The notes: generated by a model not told the origin, from the sequence alone. Shown: positions 46,840-58,040, counted from the first letter of the stretch. The stretch: 64,000 nucleotides of DNA from Aquanectria penicillioides (GCA_003415625.1 PYIU01000011.1:2245001-2309000), one strand, 5' to 3'. A program made the numbers and translations.

Positions 46840-47200
46840 ACACAAGGGGCGAAACGTGAATGGCACCCGAGGCGACGATACTGGTGGAGAGCCCGACGAT
46901 AATCAGCCACGACGGACATGCCACAACGATGACACTATCGGAGAGACGCCATCGATCGGCCGTCTTTGGGCCTACGCCTTTGTCAAATTTGACCCGCACG
47001 CTCATGATCGCTGCTTGGGGAAAAACGAACTAATCAGGTTTTCTGATGTCTTCTGCACCTCAGGTGATGCCGCCGCCTCGCCAACTACTTTTACTGCCCC
47101 AAACGATGGTGGTAATCCCTTCCATCATAGAGCCGAGGTTCGGGTTCGGCGCAATGGGAACATCGAATTCACTGTCCCGCACTTTATTCCATCGTTCGTT
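46840..47200 (+). pseudogene. Decayed copy of the CPFxK zinc-finger gene
   Basis: The stretch aligns by eye to bases about 49850-50165 of the neighbouring zinc-finger gene. Matching protein pieces: NTRGET / ITRGKAS, GDDTGGEPDDNQ / GDGEGEDPDENW, FVKFDPHAHDRC / FYKFDPHAYHRC and NELIRFSDV / YELTRFSAV. The copy has lost the first cysteine (YAFVKF for SCPFYKF). It has a one-base shift just after RFSDV, so that the H-L-x-R-C-H part reads in another frame with a stop, and a stop near 46855. Traces of the second finger remain near 47100. It cannot make the module. Confidence 0.65.
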
Positions 47201-48986
47201 CGCAAGCGGGAAATGGGTGATCGAAGCTGTCTTCAAGAGTGCTTCTCCTGAGACACACGTAGTAGCCCGTTGGTTATCGGGGGGGATGTGTGCGTCGCAC
47301 CGACGGAGCTGGATGCATTCATCGTGGCATGTTGATCAAGATAAACTTGAGAGGCCGTGGCGCCGCCGAATATGGTGGCACAAATCTCGGATGCATGTCA
47401 ACTTGAGGCTGATGCAGGCCGTGAAACCTGTCGCAGACACGCTGAGAAAGGAGCGTGCAAACGGTTTTCCATTCGCTCGACTATGCTGGGTTGCCATTGT
47501 ATTTGTGAACGCGATGGAGGATCTGTGGTCGGGGGAGTTGTCGCAGCTGTCAAGGACGGGATGGGACGAGCGGGGGTGCTTGCGGCTCAACAGTTGTGTC
47601 GGTTTTGGCGGATGAGCGATGCTGCATCCTTGAACGTACGATCGCTAGAGGTTAGCGCTAGAGGGCAGCTCTTGAATGAGAATTTCCATAACTGACACTG
47701 ACGGCTGTCGGCGATATATGGAAACGATCGAGTCGGCTATTTGGGTCTCGAGCGCCCGCAGGGAAGGACTTGAAGGGCACCAGGCAGCACCTAATGGCAC
47801 AATAACAAAGCGTGGATATCTGGAGGTGTTTCCAAAGGTGGCGAATCACGGCCATCCCTCGATTGTGGCGGCAACCCGGGAGGGCGGGGTGCTTAGACTG
47901 GGCAACAATTGTGGACGCATATAAGATATCGCGAAGATATCCAGTGGGATGTGAGGTTGTATGTAGGCTGGGGTACGGTACATTCAAATCTATCACAAAA
48001 TCCACTGCACACTGTGTGCGACACGTCCCATGACAACCAATCCTAGCAGTAGCAACTCATGCGTCTAGCACAAATGGGGAAATCAGATGGGAAGCCAAGG
48101 GTTGGCCAGCGTGGGAGGGGGGTCAAGGACTCAAGGGGGGGAGGGATACGACTACGCGGGAGAATACGCCGCGGCGTAGTCCCGAAGATGAACCCGATGA
48201 CACCATCAGCAGAGCCTCAAATAAACACCGAGGATCCCTGGATTACTACCTAGGGCGGGGAAATAAAGAAGTGAAACGCTCATGCACACTCTGATTTGTT
48301 ACCATCTCCAACGGGGCTCGATCGAGGTGATCGTGTTCCGGCCGAGTTGATGGGCAGCAACAGTTGGATGCACGCTCATGGCGGCCAGTGAGATTCCATT
48401 TCAATGGTTCCAGTAGCGAATGGATTGCAACAGTGACTTTGGATACTGGAAGAGGATAAAAACCTGCGTCTGTTATCTAGAGAAAAAGGAAATAGAAAAG
48501 CAGTAGGGAACCACAAAGACACTGATACTATAGCTCCGCCTCAGTCAACCAACCTTAGTCATAGAAACATTGAATCTGCTCAAATTGGGCTCTCAGAAAG
48601 TACTTTGACCGCCTCTCCGCTGTTGATGCGTGGCAGCGCCCGCAAATGTGTTGCCAAAGAGGGACCATGGCATGAGCCAGTGACGCATCTCCGTAGAGGT
48701 AGACCCGTAGTGTCGTGGGGATCCGCGAATCGCTGGTCACTATTCTTCCTCTGTCGGCGACTCTCATTTAATGATTGGATGGTATTTCTCTATATTCACG
48801 GGGTCTAACTTTTGTGTAGGTCTTTGATCTTCATCGCGCGCCACCATGCAGACTACTACACGAGGCATGAAATCTGCTCAGGCTCTCCCACACTTTTGCG
48901 CGGATCACGGCCCCAGAAGCTCAATCATGGCAGTTGAGGAGGTAGAGATTATTTAAGACCTCCCGCCTCGCTTTTTTGCGAACGTC
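47201..48986. other. Intergenic, 1.8 kb
   Basis: Frames at 47046-47615 + and 47357-47695 + lack recognisable domains. A stretch near 48120-48230 in one frame reads RRSPEDEPDD, vaguely like the acidic linker of the zinc-finger genes, but this is too weak to call. Promoter of the zinc-finger gene at the right. Confidence 0.4.
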
Positions 48987-51059
48987 ATGGTGAGGAAACT
49001 AGGCGTCCGGAAGACTCTCTCACACCCCAGCTTCCCAGTCCAGACATTCATCATGATTCTCCCAAGCTCCTCATTGCTGAAACCACCCCGGTTTCCTGAT
49101 TGCTCCCAACTACTTCCACATAGAATGAGGATTGCCAGTCTTTTGCCCCCCCTCTTCCCAGTCTTTCTTGCCTGCTTCGCCCCCACCCTGCACTCTCTCA
49201 TAGCCCTGTTTCCTCTTTGGGTTGCCCCGCGTCTCCCGAGCCTTCGTCGTCGACCCGAGCCTGTTCTCCATAACCGAGCCTCGCAGCGTCGGCTCAAAAA
49301 ATTGCTCAAGAAACGTAATAAGGCTCTAGAAAACACCCAGCGAAGATGCTGTCAAGGTGCTTCTCTACCATGCTCAATCGATGAGCAACTGGCAAAAAAC
49401 CCCTTTCTCAAACGAGGCACTCGGTCTGTGTCATCCATCTGGAGTGTGCAGAAACCACATGGTGAGTGTCTACTGCTTCTCTCATCTCGTTGTATTGGCA
49501 GAACGAGCACTAACATTAATTACGCGCCAGAAGCCCAAAAGCTACCTCATAATCAAGTCTTCGGAAACAACCAAGATGCCACTCCATCAACCGTGAACGG
49601 CCAGTCGACAAAGCCCGAGTTGCTTGAACCACCAACCTCCCCCTCCAAAGCCAATGATATTCGACATGAACTTTCACGGCCTCCCATCATACGTGTCTTC
49701 TTCCGTCTCGCGATCGTTCTCTGGTCCACATTGCCCAACATCTACCGCGGGGCTCGGCGTTCCCTTGCAGGGACACCCAACACGCCCTCCAGCAGTTCCC
49801 ATGTTCAGAAAAGCAGAGTTTGCAAGAAGAAAGGCAATGGGGCCCAAAAGAGGAGGATCACTCGGGGTAAAGCATCGAAGCGCGATTCGGGCGACGGCGA
49901 AGGAGAAGATCCCGACGAAAATTGGGAACAACTCCTTGTGCAGATCTCCCAACAAACAGAACCACCGGACGGCCGGTATTGGTCGTGCCCTTTTTACAAA
50001 TTTGATCCGCATGCCTATCACCGGTGCTACAGAAAATATGAGTTGACCAGGTTTTCTGCAGTTGTACAACACCTCGAACGATGCCACCGCTTGGAAGATC
50101 TCTTCTATTGTTCTCGATGCTGGCACCAGGCCCGCTCACAGGACTTACTCGAATTACACGTGCGTACCATTCACTGCACCATTATCCCTGGACCCGAGTT
50201 ACTCTATGAAAGGGAACTTGAATGTCTTAAGCACCTGCCACGGCTCTCTGAATGGAACAAGTGGTACTGGATCTGGTACAAATTGTTCCGAGGCCATCCT
50301 CCGCCCGACTCCCCTTATCTCGAGAAAGGGCTGGAGGAGCCCGCCCTCGTACTCCGTCGCAGTAACAGAGACGCCTTGCGTGAGATGCTACCTCAGATAA
50401 CTAGCCTTCTAAACAATGGGGAATATGACGCCACAATATATGCAATTGAAAACATCTGTTTCCACGGCCGTGATCGAGGACCCCGCCGCTACCGAAAATA
50501 TCCGAACTATAACTATGGAGCCTTCACCGACGATGCTACATATCCCAACAACAGCAACAACTATGAAACCCTCAGTGCACCTCCGATGAACTTCGACGAG
50601 GGAGAGCAGACGCTGCTTTCAGGTTACCCCTTCCCACAACAGAGTTTTAGCGGTCATGGAAATATCGCGCTTAGTCCTTCCATCTCTCATACACACGCGG
50701 CTTTTGAAGGCTTAGCCTTGAACACGCCTTATTTAGCAAACAGCTTCGGTGCCTCAACTCTCAACCATCCGGCCTCGCCCAGATTCGAGTACTATCCTGA
50801 GACCTCTATGATGCAAGAGGCTCCGCTATACACATTCCCCACTAGCCCGTTTGCCTCCCGTTCCCTGCAGCCGTATCCGCACTCTCCTGGACCTCGCCAG
50901 CCTTCCCAGGAGCAAGCCATGGGCCCGTATGAGCAGGACACTCAGTCCACTGAAGCTTCCTATAACTATGAGATGGGTGACTCGACATCACACAATGGGC
51001 CTCCGGAGTCCACAGCTCCTGGCCACACCGACCCCTCTGGCCCGCCTGGTGCTTTCTGA
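48987..51059 (+). CDS. CPFxK zinc-finger protein with hydrophobic N-terminus
   Basis: Open as one frame of 690 codons. A likely intron 49462-49530 (GTGAGT, CACTAAC, CGCCAG) is 69 nt and stop-free; splicing gives 667 aa. Residues 48-82 (IASLLPPLFPVFLACFAPT onward) are strongly hydrophobic and could be a membrane segment or signal anchor. A basic stretch and acidic GDGEGEDPDE lead to the module: CPFYKFDPHAYHRC (334-347 unspliced), H362, H367, CSRC (375-378), H391, then NKWYWIWYKLF and PPPDSPYLEKGLE. The last 200 residues are Pro/Ser/Tyr-rich low complexity. It is convergent with the HET gene. Biochemical function unknown; the wide C-x12-C spacing is not that of a classical C2H2 finger. Confidence 0.75.
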   Translation: MVRKLGVRKTLSHPSFPVQTFIMILPSSSLLKPPRFPDCSQLLPHRMRIASLLPPLFPVFLACFAPTLHSLIALFPLWVAPRLPSLRRRPEPVLHNRASQRRLKKLLKKRNKALENTQRRCCQGASLPCSIDEQLAKNPFLKRGTRSVSSIWSVQKPHGECLLLLSSRCIGRTSTNINYAPEAQKLPHNQVFGNNQDATPSTVNGQSTKPELLEPPTSPSKANDIRHELSRPPIIRVFFRLAIVLWSTLPNIYRGARRSLAGTPNTPSSSSHVQKSRVCKKKGNGAQKRRITRGKASKRDSGDGEGEDPDENWEQLLVQISQQTEPPDGRYWSCPFYKFDPHAYHRCYRKYELTRFSAVVQHLERCHRLEDLFYCSRCWHQARSQDLLELHVRTIHCTIIPGPELLYERELECLKHLPRLSEWNKWYWIWYKLFRGHPPPDSPYLEKGLEEPALVLRRSNRDALREMLPQITSLLNNGEYDATIYAIENICFHGRDRGPRRYRKYPNYNYGAFTDDATYPNNSNNYETLSAPPMNFDEGEQTLLSGYPFPQQSFSGHGNIALSPSISHTHAAFEGLALNTPYLANSFGASTLNHPASPRFEYYPETSMMQEAPLYTFPTSPFASRSLQPYPHSPGPRQPSQEQAMGPYEQDTQSTEASYNYEMGDSTSHNGPPESTAPGHTDPSGPPGAF

Positions 51060-51403
51060 CCCAAGGAAAACAGGCAGAGAGAAGGATTAGAAAGGAATTG
51101 TGGATGGGATCTTTTCAGCGTAGCTATAGGAGGTTTGACAGACTGCATTCAAGTTTCTCATTGGTTTGAAATGTTTCTGTAGGTGTTGCGGGTCTATCAT
51201 AGGTCACTTGTGTTCAAAAATACTCCCTCTCGCCACATTTATCACTATTTGGTGTCAGAGGAGAAAAAAAAAATTGAAAATTGTTTCCTAGTATGAATAA
51301 CCGGTATATCTGTTCGTTTGGAGTTCATTTGCCCTCGTCCTGTCTCAACTTCTGGTTCGAGTCTGCAGCATAATCTTGACGTATAACCCTACTCGTGTTG
51401 ATG
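51060..51403. other. Shared 3' flank of two convergent genes
   Basis: Contains an A-run near 51266-51275. No gene. Confidence 0.6.
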
Positions 51404-53674
51404 CTAGCTTCCTTCCAAGTCTCTGCTCTTGATGTATTCTTCCAATGCCTTGGCCACCAGGTCCTGTGACAAAAGCTCATGGCCCCTTTCTAGAGTTTCT
51501 CTGCCATACCCTTGTTCCTCGTTCCAAAGCTCTCGGCCCATCGACGATTCCACAATCATGTCCATACCGTGACTTGCCCATCGGTCTCGGATCATTGATA
51601 CTGAGCGTCCGATTCCATCTTCGAGATATGGTGATTGGGCTGGTTCAATACCAGGAACCATTATAGCCCATATTTGCATCCACCGCTTCCATGGGCTAAG
51701 ACGTGGGTCGTCCCATCTTCTGATGGCGGCCTTGTGCGGCTCGCTGATTCCCTCTATGGGTTCCGGCTGGCGAAGCTGACACGCGGCAAGCCTCACATGC
51801 TGGTCACGCTCCTCAGCGTCAGCAAACGTGTGTCGGCATATCTGACAGTAAGGACGTTGTCGATGGTGCTGGTCCAGATGATACACGACGTCTTCAATGG
51901 TTTTCAAGCAATGGTAACGGATGCAATCTAGGTGTTTGACAGGATCAAGTTTGTAAAACGGACATGATAGATGAAAGTAGCCGTCAAAACATGAAATCAT
52001 GACAAGTTGAGAATCCATTTCCTGCTCGTCACCCCAAACGCTGCTTGATTGAGACCACTCGTTTCCAGTCTTGAGCCGCTTACTAGACTGCTCTCTGTGT
52101 TCAAGTGGCAGGATGTATTGGGCTGATTGCACCCAAGCAGAAATTTCGTCATACAATGATTGCAGTAAATCTTCTCGCAGACGCTGAACTTTGTGATTTG
52201 CTGGCGATATAGGCTCCTTCATAGTTTCGTTGGGCTCAGATAATACACCATCGTTATTGAGCTCGAAGTCGAGTTGACTAGCACTGCTGAACAGGTCGTA
52301 CTCCGAATCGCACTCTAGTGGACATGATGCATCATCTTCCCCATGTCTATTACAACTCATGAGGTCACCATCTGACATCGATTTACGGGATGGCCTTGGC
52401 GGCTCCATGTGATCAATGATACTTCTTTTGGACTCATCAAATCGCACTCGGTCTAGTGAAGAATATTCATCAAACACTTTGTCTGATACTTGATCAAGCT
52501 CGGCACAGTTGGTGAAACTTTCTTTCATAGTTGCGCCAAGGTGCGCATCTATCCAATTGAAGTGATTTTCAATTTCGAGACTAGTGGTATAGTCCAAGTT
52601 GCTGGCTACCTCTATTCGCTTTGAACTAGTAGCTCCGAGCCTGCTGTTAGGCGATGCAATATCGACTCGAAAATAGATGCCGTTCCATTCTCGAAGATAA
52701 ATGCTATGGCTGACATCACCGTCAACGTCGACACCACAGCTGGCTGGTTGAATATCAAGAACCAAGAATGGTCCTCGTTGTCGAAAGCCTGATTGGACCC
52801 GAACACCAGTATCGGTCAATTGGATATTGCCATCAAACCACCATGGATTTAACCACTTCGGTTCTAATTTTGTGGTGAAATGAAGAAATTCTGACGGGGA
52901 TCGAGCAAAGAGGCCATGAACAGCATTTGTCTTTGTACTTCGCCAGACAAATATAGATCCATCGTGCGAGCAGGGTACGACCGTCTCCTGGAGTCGAACG
53001 AATGCTCGTTCGGCACCTTCACCGTATCTTACAGGCATAGTCGAGCCCAGCAACGCCAAGAGACAATACACTGAGTCCTCTTCACGGTTGGCGACTCTTT
53101 GTGCAGACCAAGAAATTCGTGCTCCCAGTGATGTTTCAAACCATGCACTGCTGTTTGATATAATGTTGGCTGGAATGCTGGTTATTTTGGTGGCCATGGC
53201 CAAGAAATCGATGCTGGATTTTGAACCACGATAGGTCCATTCCTTGTCGAAAAACTCTACTTTGTTGGGAATTATCAACTCTGGCAATTCCCAGGCCTGT
53301 TTCCAGTATTGACATTGCCCCCATAGGCGCTTGTCAAACCGGGGTCCCTCAACGGAGAGATCATGAAGATAGGTAAGGCAAACAGTGGCATTGTTCAGCC
53401 GTTTGAAGCAACCATTGACAGCCTCATCTAGATCTGTTGAGGATAAAGGATGGACACAGAGAGTGTCAATCCAAATGAAAGAGATGCCACGACGCATGGT
53501 CTCCTTGCAGGCTTGGGTAATCATGTCATTGATCGATAGCTGTCTCTGTGGCTTGAGGCAACGAATTGGTAGAGAGATTTCCGGACTCCAAGTATATGAC
53601 AAGACAGAGTATGAAGGGACATCTGGATCCGTAATTTCAACAATGTTACCTGTTGGGATATGAAACAGTTTCAT
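51404..53674 (-). CDS. HET-domain protein fused to a C-terminal CPFxK zinc-finger module
   Basis: Single exon, 756 aa. The N-terminal 240 residues follow HET proteins of the het-e/het-d layout: MKLFHIPTGNIVEI, VPSYSVLSYTWS (20-30), FIWIDTLCV (66-74), a ELIIPNKVEFFDKEW block (132-146, cf. WTLQELLAP..V.F), and NREEDSVYCLLALLG then MPVRYGEGAERAFVRLQE (196-230). The middle is divergent. The C-terminus has the module CPFYKLDPVKHLDC (571-584), H599, H604, CQIC (610-613), H626, then KRWMQIWAIMVPG and PAQSPYLEDGIG (664-689). HET domains trigger cell death on recognition of non-self in fungi. Here the usual NTPase and repeat regions are absent and the zinc module sits in the sensor position. Role inferred, not shown. 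Confidence 0.82.
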   Translation of the reverse strand: MKLFHIPTGNIVEITDPDVPSYSVLSYTWSPEISLPIRCLKPQRQLSINDMITQACKETMRRGISFIWIDTLCVHPLSSTDLDEAVNGCFKRLNNATVCLTYLHDLSVEGPRFDKRLWGQCQYWKQAWELPELIIPNKVEFFDKEWTYRGSKSSIDFLAMATKITSIPANIISNSSAWFETSLGARISWSAQRVANREEDSVYCLLALLGSTMPVRYGEGAERAFVRLQETVVPCSHDGSIFVWRSTKTNAVHGLFARSPSEFLHFTTKLEPKWLNPWWFDGNIQLTDTGVRVQSGFRQRGPFLVLDIQPASCGVDVDGDVSHSIYLREWNGIYFRVDIASPNSRLGATSSKRIEVASNLDYTTSLEIENHFNWIDAHLGATMKESFTNCAELDQVSDKVFDEYSSLDRVRFDESKRSIIDHMEPPRPSRKSMSDGDLMSCNRHGEDDASCPLECDSEYDLFSSASQLDFELNNDGVLSEPNETMKEPISPANHKVQRLREDLLQSLYDEISAWVQSAQYILPLEHREQSSKRLKTGNEWSQSSSVWGDEQEMDSQLVMISCFDGYFHLSCPFYKLDPVKHLDCIRYHCLKTIEDVVYHLDQHHRQRPYCQICRHTFADAEERDQHVRLAACQLRQPEPIEGISEPHKAAIRRWDDPRLSPWKRWMQIWAIMVPGIEPAQSPYLEDGIGRSVSMIRDRWASHGMDMIVESSMGRELWNEEQGYGRETLERGHELLSQDLVAKALEEYIKSRDLEGS

Positions 53675-56600
53675 GTTTACTTTGACTGGCCGTCCCTCTC
53701 GTCTTAGGAGTATGTCTTTGTTTAATCCAAGACAGTTGGATTATGGTGGTTGAGGAAGCAGCAAAGAATACGAAATAGCGTAAGGAATAATAATCTGAGT
53801 AGATGGCCATCTATGCGGCAAATCCCAGACTGGATGGATGTTTCTTGTCTAGATTATATATAACCCACTATAATTGCTGTCATCACCACATACCACAGTC
53901 AGGCTTCATAGGAATCCCTCTCAGAATGATGGGTTCACATAATTGGCTAGGCTGATGCACACCGCACGTTCGTGCGTTGCCTCACGCCAACCCACTTCCA
54001 GAATGTGATGCACGGCTCTCACATTTGTGAAAGCCACAGAACATTCCTGCCAATCATTCTGACTTCCAAACCTTCTCGCATTCTTTCAACACGTCTAGAT
54101 TTTGCACATTTGCGATCATTTCAAGCTGCCGATTCCGTCGAAGACCACTACGAAATGCAGCCACGGTGGGGTGACCAAACAACCAGATTGCAGTAATGCA
54201 TCACCAACTACAGCCGACATCTCCTTCACATTTGAATCCACATTCAACGTCAATATGCAGCTCATTCTCGTCCAAAATGCCGGGCATAATCCGAAAGCCG
54301 GGAGAGCTTGGAAGGTTCCATTTTACGATGAATGATATCCCACATGTAGCACTCGAGCAACAATACCATTGTTGTGATGGCCTATAGGTTCAATTTCTCA
54401 TCGCCACAACCCGTCTCAGGGAGTATGACGCCGCCATCCCTCTTTAATTTTCCACCATTTTGAAAGTAGCCATGTGGACATTCCAAGCTACATAGCTATG
54501 GCATAAGTTGGCAGCTGAAAGCACAAGGATAATTCCGGACTAGGGCGCTCGCCCTGTTTCAATCTCTCATCACTTCCCCGCACATTTGTGACAAAATGGT
54601 GAGCTGTTGCCTGATGGAACATGTTACACAAACAGCCTAATTTGGCCGCCCGCAGTAACGCTTGGAGCAATGCTCCGCCCTAGCTTAGGGACGACCACTC
54701 AATATCACATGTTGAGGCTGTTCACTGAGGGCCTCAATACCACTACGTGCTTCTACCTAGAGATTGATCACGAAAATAATCATACCAGAAGGATCTCAGG
54801 CCTTTGATATATACTCACAGCATCACGTCACTCTCCATAGCTCTTCATTCGGGTCAATTCTTCATCGCCGCATGGATTTCAATCTGTCCCCGATGCCTTC
54901 CATGACCACCCTTCAAAGGGTGAGCATATTCCTAAATATCGAACTGTAATGGAATAGTGTGGTTTTATCACGGGGCAAACTCCAAATGGGACAACGGGAC
55001 CATCTGTTGTCATGGCCCTGTCGTTGATTTCCACCTGGCCATGCTATCCCCTCGACTTGGTGCCGTCATTACCAATGTCATGTGGCTGTCGTTTGATATC
55101 CATGCACCGATGCCTTCCACAAGGTAAATTACTACGAGGTCACCATCGTGTATGTCTACCGATAGTTTAATTGGAGCTGACCTGTCTTGGCCTATCAATC
55201 CTATATTCGAAGCCTTGTTTCAAGCTGCTCTTATTCAGCTTACATTTGTGACAATCTGGTCAATTTTGTACGACTTCCCATGTTACACCATGACCAAAGC
55301 ACTGTTTAAACTCCATTTCTCCTTGATCTTAAGGACCATGCTCGTGGCTCTATCGCTCTCATTAAACCTTCCAGTCAATCAGCACTGTATACGGCGCGAG
55401 CATGTCCTAAACCCTCTACTATGTGTCAAGCTGAGCTACAAGTTGTCAAGCTGTGCACACCAACTGACGAAGCATATGTTTTCGGTTGGCTTTCAAGCTG
55501 TCCCCTCTTTCTCCAGCATTCAAGCAAAGACATAGTACAACGATAAGACCTAACATAATCGAATCCACACCAGGCCGATACATCGAGTACATCAGTGTCT
55601 TGGACCTCCATGCTAGTCATACGCTGTAGCCAACACCTGGAGATAGTATTCGACTGTTCTTAATTGCCGCCAAAAAAAAAGTCACTGTTAACATGTCTGT
55701 CAATCAGTTTTGGCGTTTGGTACTTAAGCCTACTACTTCGTAACATAACTGAAAGTAGAAAGTGTGTCACCCGAACCCATACGATCCTAACCGCTCTGTG
55801 GGTTTAATTCTCAACATACGATGATGTGTCAGGGATTAAAAATCACCAAATCTCCCTTGTCAGTGACTTAGTCTCCCTACATATAGAAGCATGCATCTGA
55901 GTGGATAATAGATGCGGTTGACTTAAATCAAACACCTTATTATCGATTGTTATTGTGATGTTGAACCTTGTGGGTCTGCTGGCGACCTAAAATCCAAACA
56001 CTTAGAATCAAGTAAGTTTAATTACAATTCTTCATTTGTCTGACTGTTTCATGGATCCCACGTCCCAAGAAAAGTTGAAGATGTCAGTATGTCTTCCTCT
56101 TGAGTCTCGTCAGCGACCATCGCCAAAAATTTACATATCTGTTGTTCCCATTCCGGCGCAGCTCGAAAACTTAAAATAGAGCCACTAACCAAATCAAATT
56201 CCAAATTATTGAAGAGGTAATCTATTGCGTTATGGGCGTAGGCCTGGGTTAAAGGTAGTCGGGTCTAACGGTGATTGCCCCTTATACTAACATCAAACCT
56301 GCCTTTGCGAAGCAGTAATTTCGCACAGAAAAGATCAGCAGCGCATTATAACTTTACTCCGCTAGATTTATCGACCAAACCGTTTGTCGGCATTGGATAT
56401 CTAGAGTAACAACTGAGCTTCTCTCACGCAATTACTTTGAATAGTTACCTAAACAGCTGCTTGGCCGTTTTTATCGCTCACTTCAGGACATACCTTGTTT
56501 ATCTCAACAAGTAGCTAAATAACCTTCTTCCGAAGTTTGAAACAGCATAACAGAACCCGACAGACGTGATACGCCCCTGATTAGGCACACTGTTTGCCAA

Positions 56601-57439
56601 ATCCTCTTGAAGCTATCATGCAACATTGGTGCAATGGCTCCGAGAGGGATGAAGCAATACTTATATCCCACATTATCATGAGAAGCGCTAATCTACGGAC
56701 GTTGCTCAAAAAATTCCAATAGGTAATGAAAGCATGAAGAATCAACACGTATAAAAGCCACCAGTGATTCATAGAGGCACATTGTTATCACAATGTCATC
56801 ATCAAAATTGCCTTTCTTAACAGTGATTCTAAGAGCCAAGCTTTGAAATACATACAGAATTGAAATTTAGAGTTGAGTGATCAGAAAGGCGTTGCCGGAC
56901 GTATTCGCAGTGCTCGTTCCATCGGTTCGCAAAGTTCATTGCCGAAGCCGTGGCTGGACGCTTGTACATAAAATATCCAGCGCAGTCTGCTCTGTTCTAA
57001 CAAAACCTATAAATCTCAAAGAGTTTAAAATATAAGACCATTTATTTCTACGACGTCGCAATCTCAATTACTGCTGTCCTAGCCAAGATGCTGAAAAATT
57101 CCCCGACTCGGATGCAAGTCCATGTAGATGCTGGAGGGTGAAGTGACCGGTACCATGCTTTGTCCACACCGATTGAACCCTACAGCTGAATCATTCTTTA
57201 CAATGTGTTAAGTTCGGCAAGTAATACCTAAATGAACTTTCTGTGAAGCTACTGTGTCTATTTAAATGGGCCGAGGATGAAGTGGCCACGTGAATTGTGG
57301 CTAGGGGTCGTTCAGCAGCTCCAAGTCAATGCATTTCATCTGATGTTTCGTTGTCGATAACCTAGTTAGAGCCAAGGCGCGAATTGGAGGGTTTGGTTGA
57401 AATGCGGTGCTAAGCATCTTTTGGTCACGTAGCCCATGA
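53675..57439. other. 3.8-kb gene-poor AT-leaning region
   Basis: HET promoter at the left. No frame shows a recognisable domain (the longest, 55152-55535 +, is 127 codons with no family likeness). Possibly degraded repeats, but I see no terminal repeats or coding relics that name an element. Confidence 0.45.
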
Positions 57440-58040
57440 CAACTGTATTAAATCGTTGTCTCCCTCAAATGCCCCATAGGAGCAATTCGAAGAGACGGGA
57501 CAGGAATAGTGCTATCACGAATGCAAGAGTCACGTATAATGGTGAGTGCCTCCCTGAGTACCGAACTAATATAAGGGTTAGGCGGCTGAGACACATTGAT
57601 AAATAGAATGTCCCATATCTTGTTCCATTGTTTTTGTGGTGGCAACGTTCGCTTTGAGCAAACTTTCAAGTGGTCCAAATGAGGAGGCTTGCGATCTGTA
57701 GTATGCCCTAATACGTTGCCACGATCATGTTTAACGTGTGAATCAAGTTGCTAGGGCGTAAAGCAACTCGCTTAGTAGGTCGGATAGAAAGACTTCGCAC
57801 GGTATGGTGACGTTGAATGTGTTGCCATACATCTCTGATATGAGTTAAATGGAAGTGGACACAGTCTATGAATTCAACGGGGGATCTCCTAAAATACGGG
57901 CATGCGAAAGGCGGACACCCGCCCTTATCCTCAGTCACCTGGCCCATACGGATGATTGTGGCTCTCGTTTCATTGCTCAGTCCGAATATCCCTCCATAGT
58001 TGAAAACCCCTTGATCGCCGATGTTGGGCATTACATTCTG
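57440..58040 (-). pseudogene. Decayed CPFxK zinc-finger gene
   Basis: Two adjoining frames carry the module in order. The first (58031-57708) has FACPYFRRSPVEFIDC, HLTHIRDVWQHIQRHH. The second (57678-57448) has KQWNKIWDILF and PPNPYISSVL...IIRDSC. The second C-x2-C finger between them is unreadable: stops and a frame change separate the parts. The N-terminal region is not found intact. This looks like a broken member of the same family as the genes at 5.9, 49.0 and 51.4 kb. An intron between the frames is a less likely explanation, since the conserved second finger is damaged. Confidence 0.6.
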
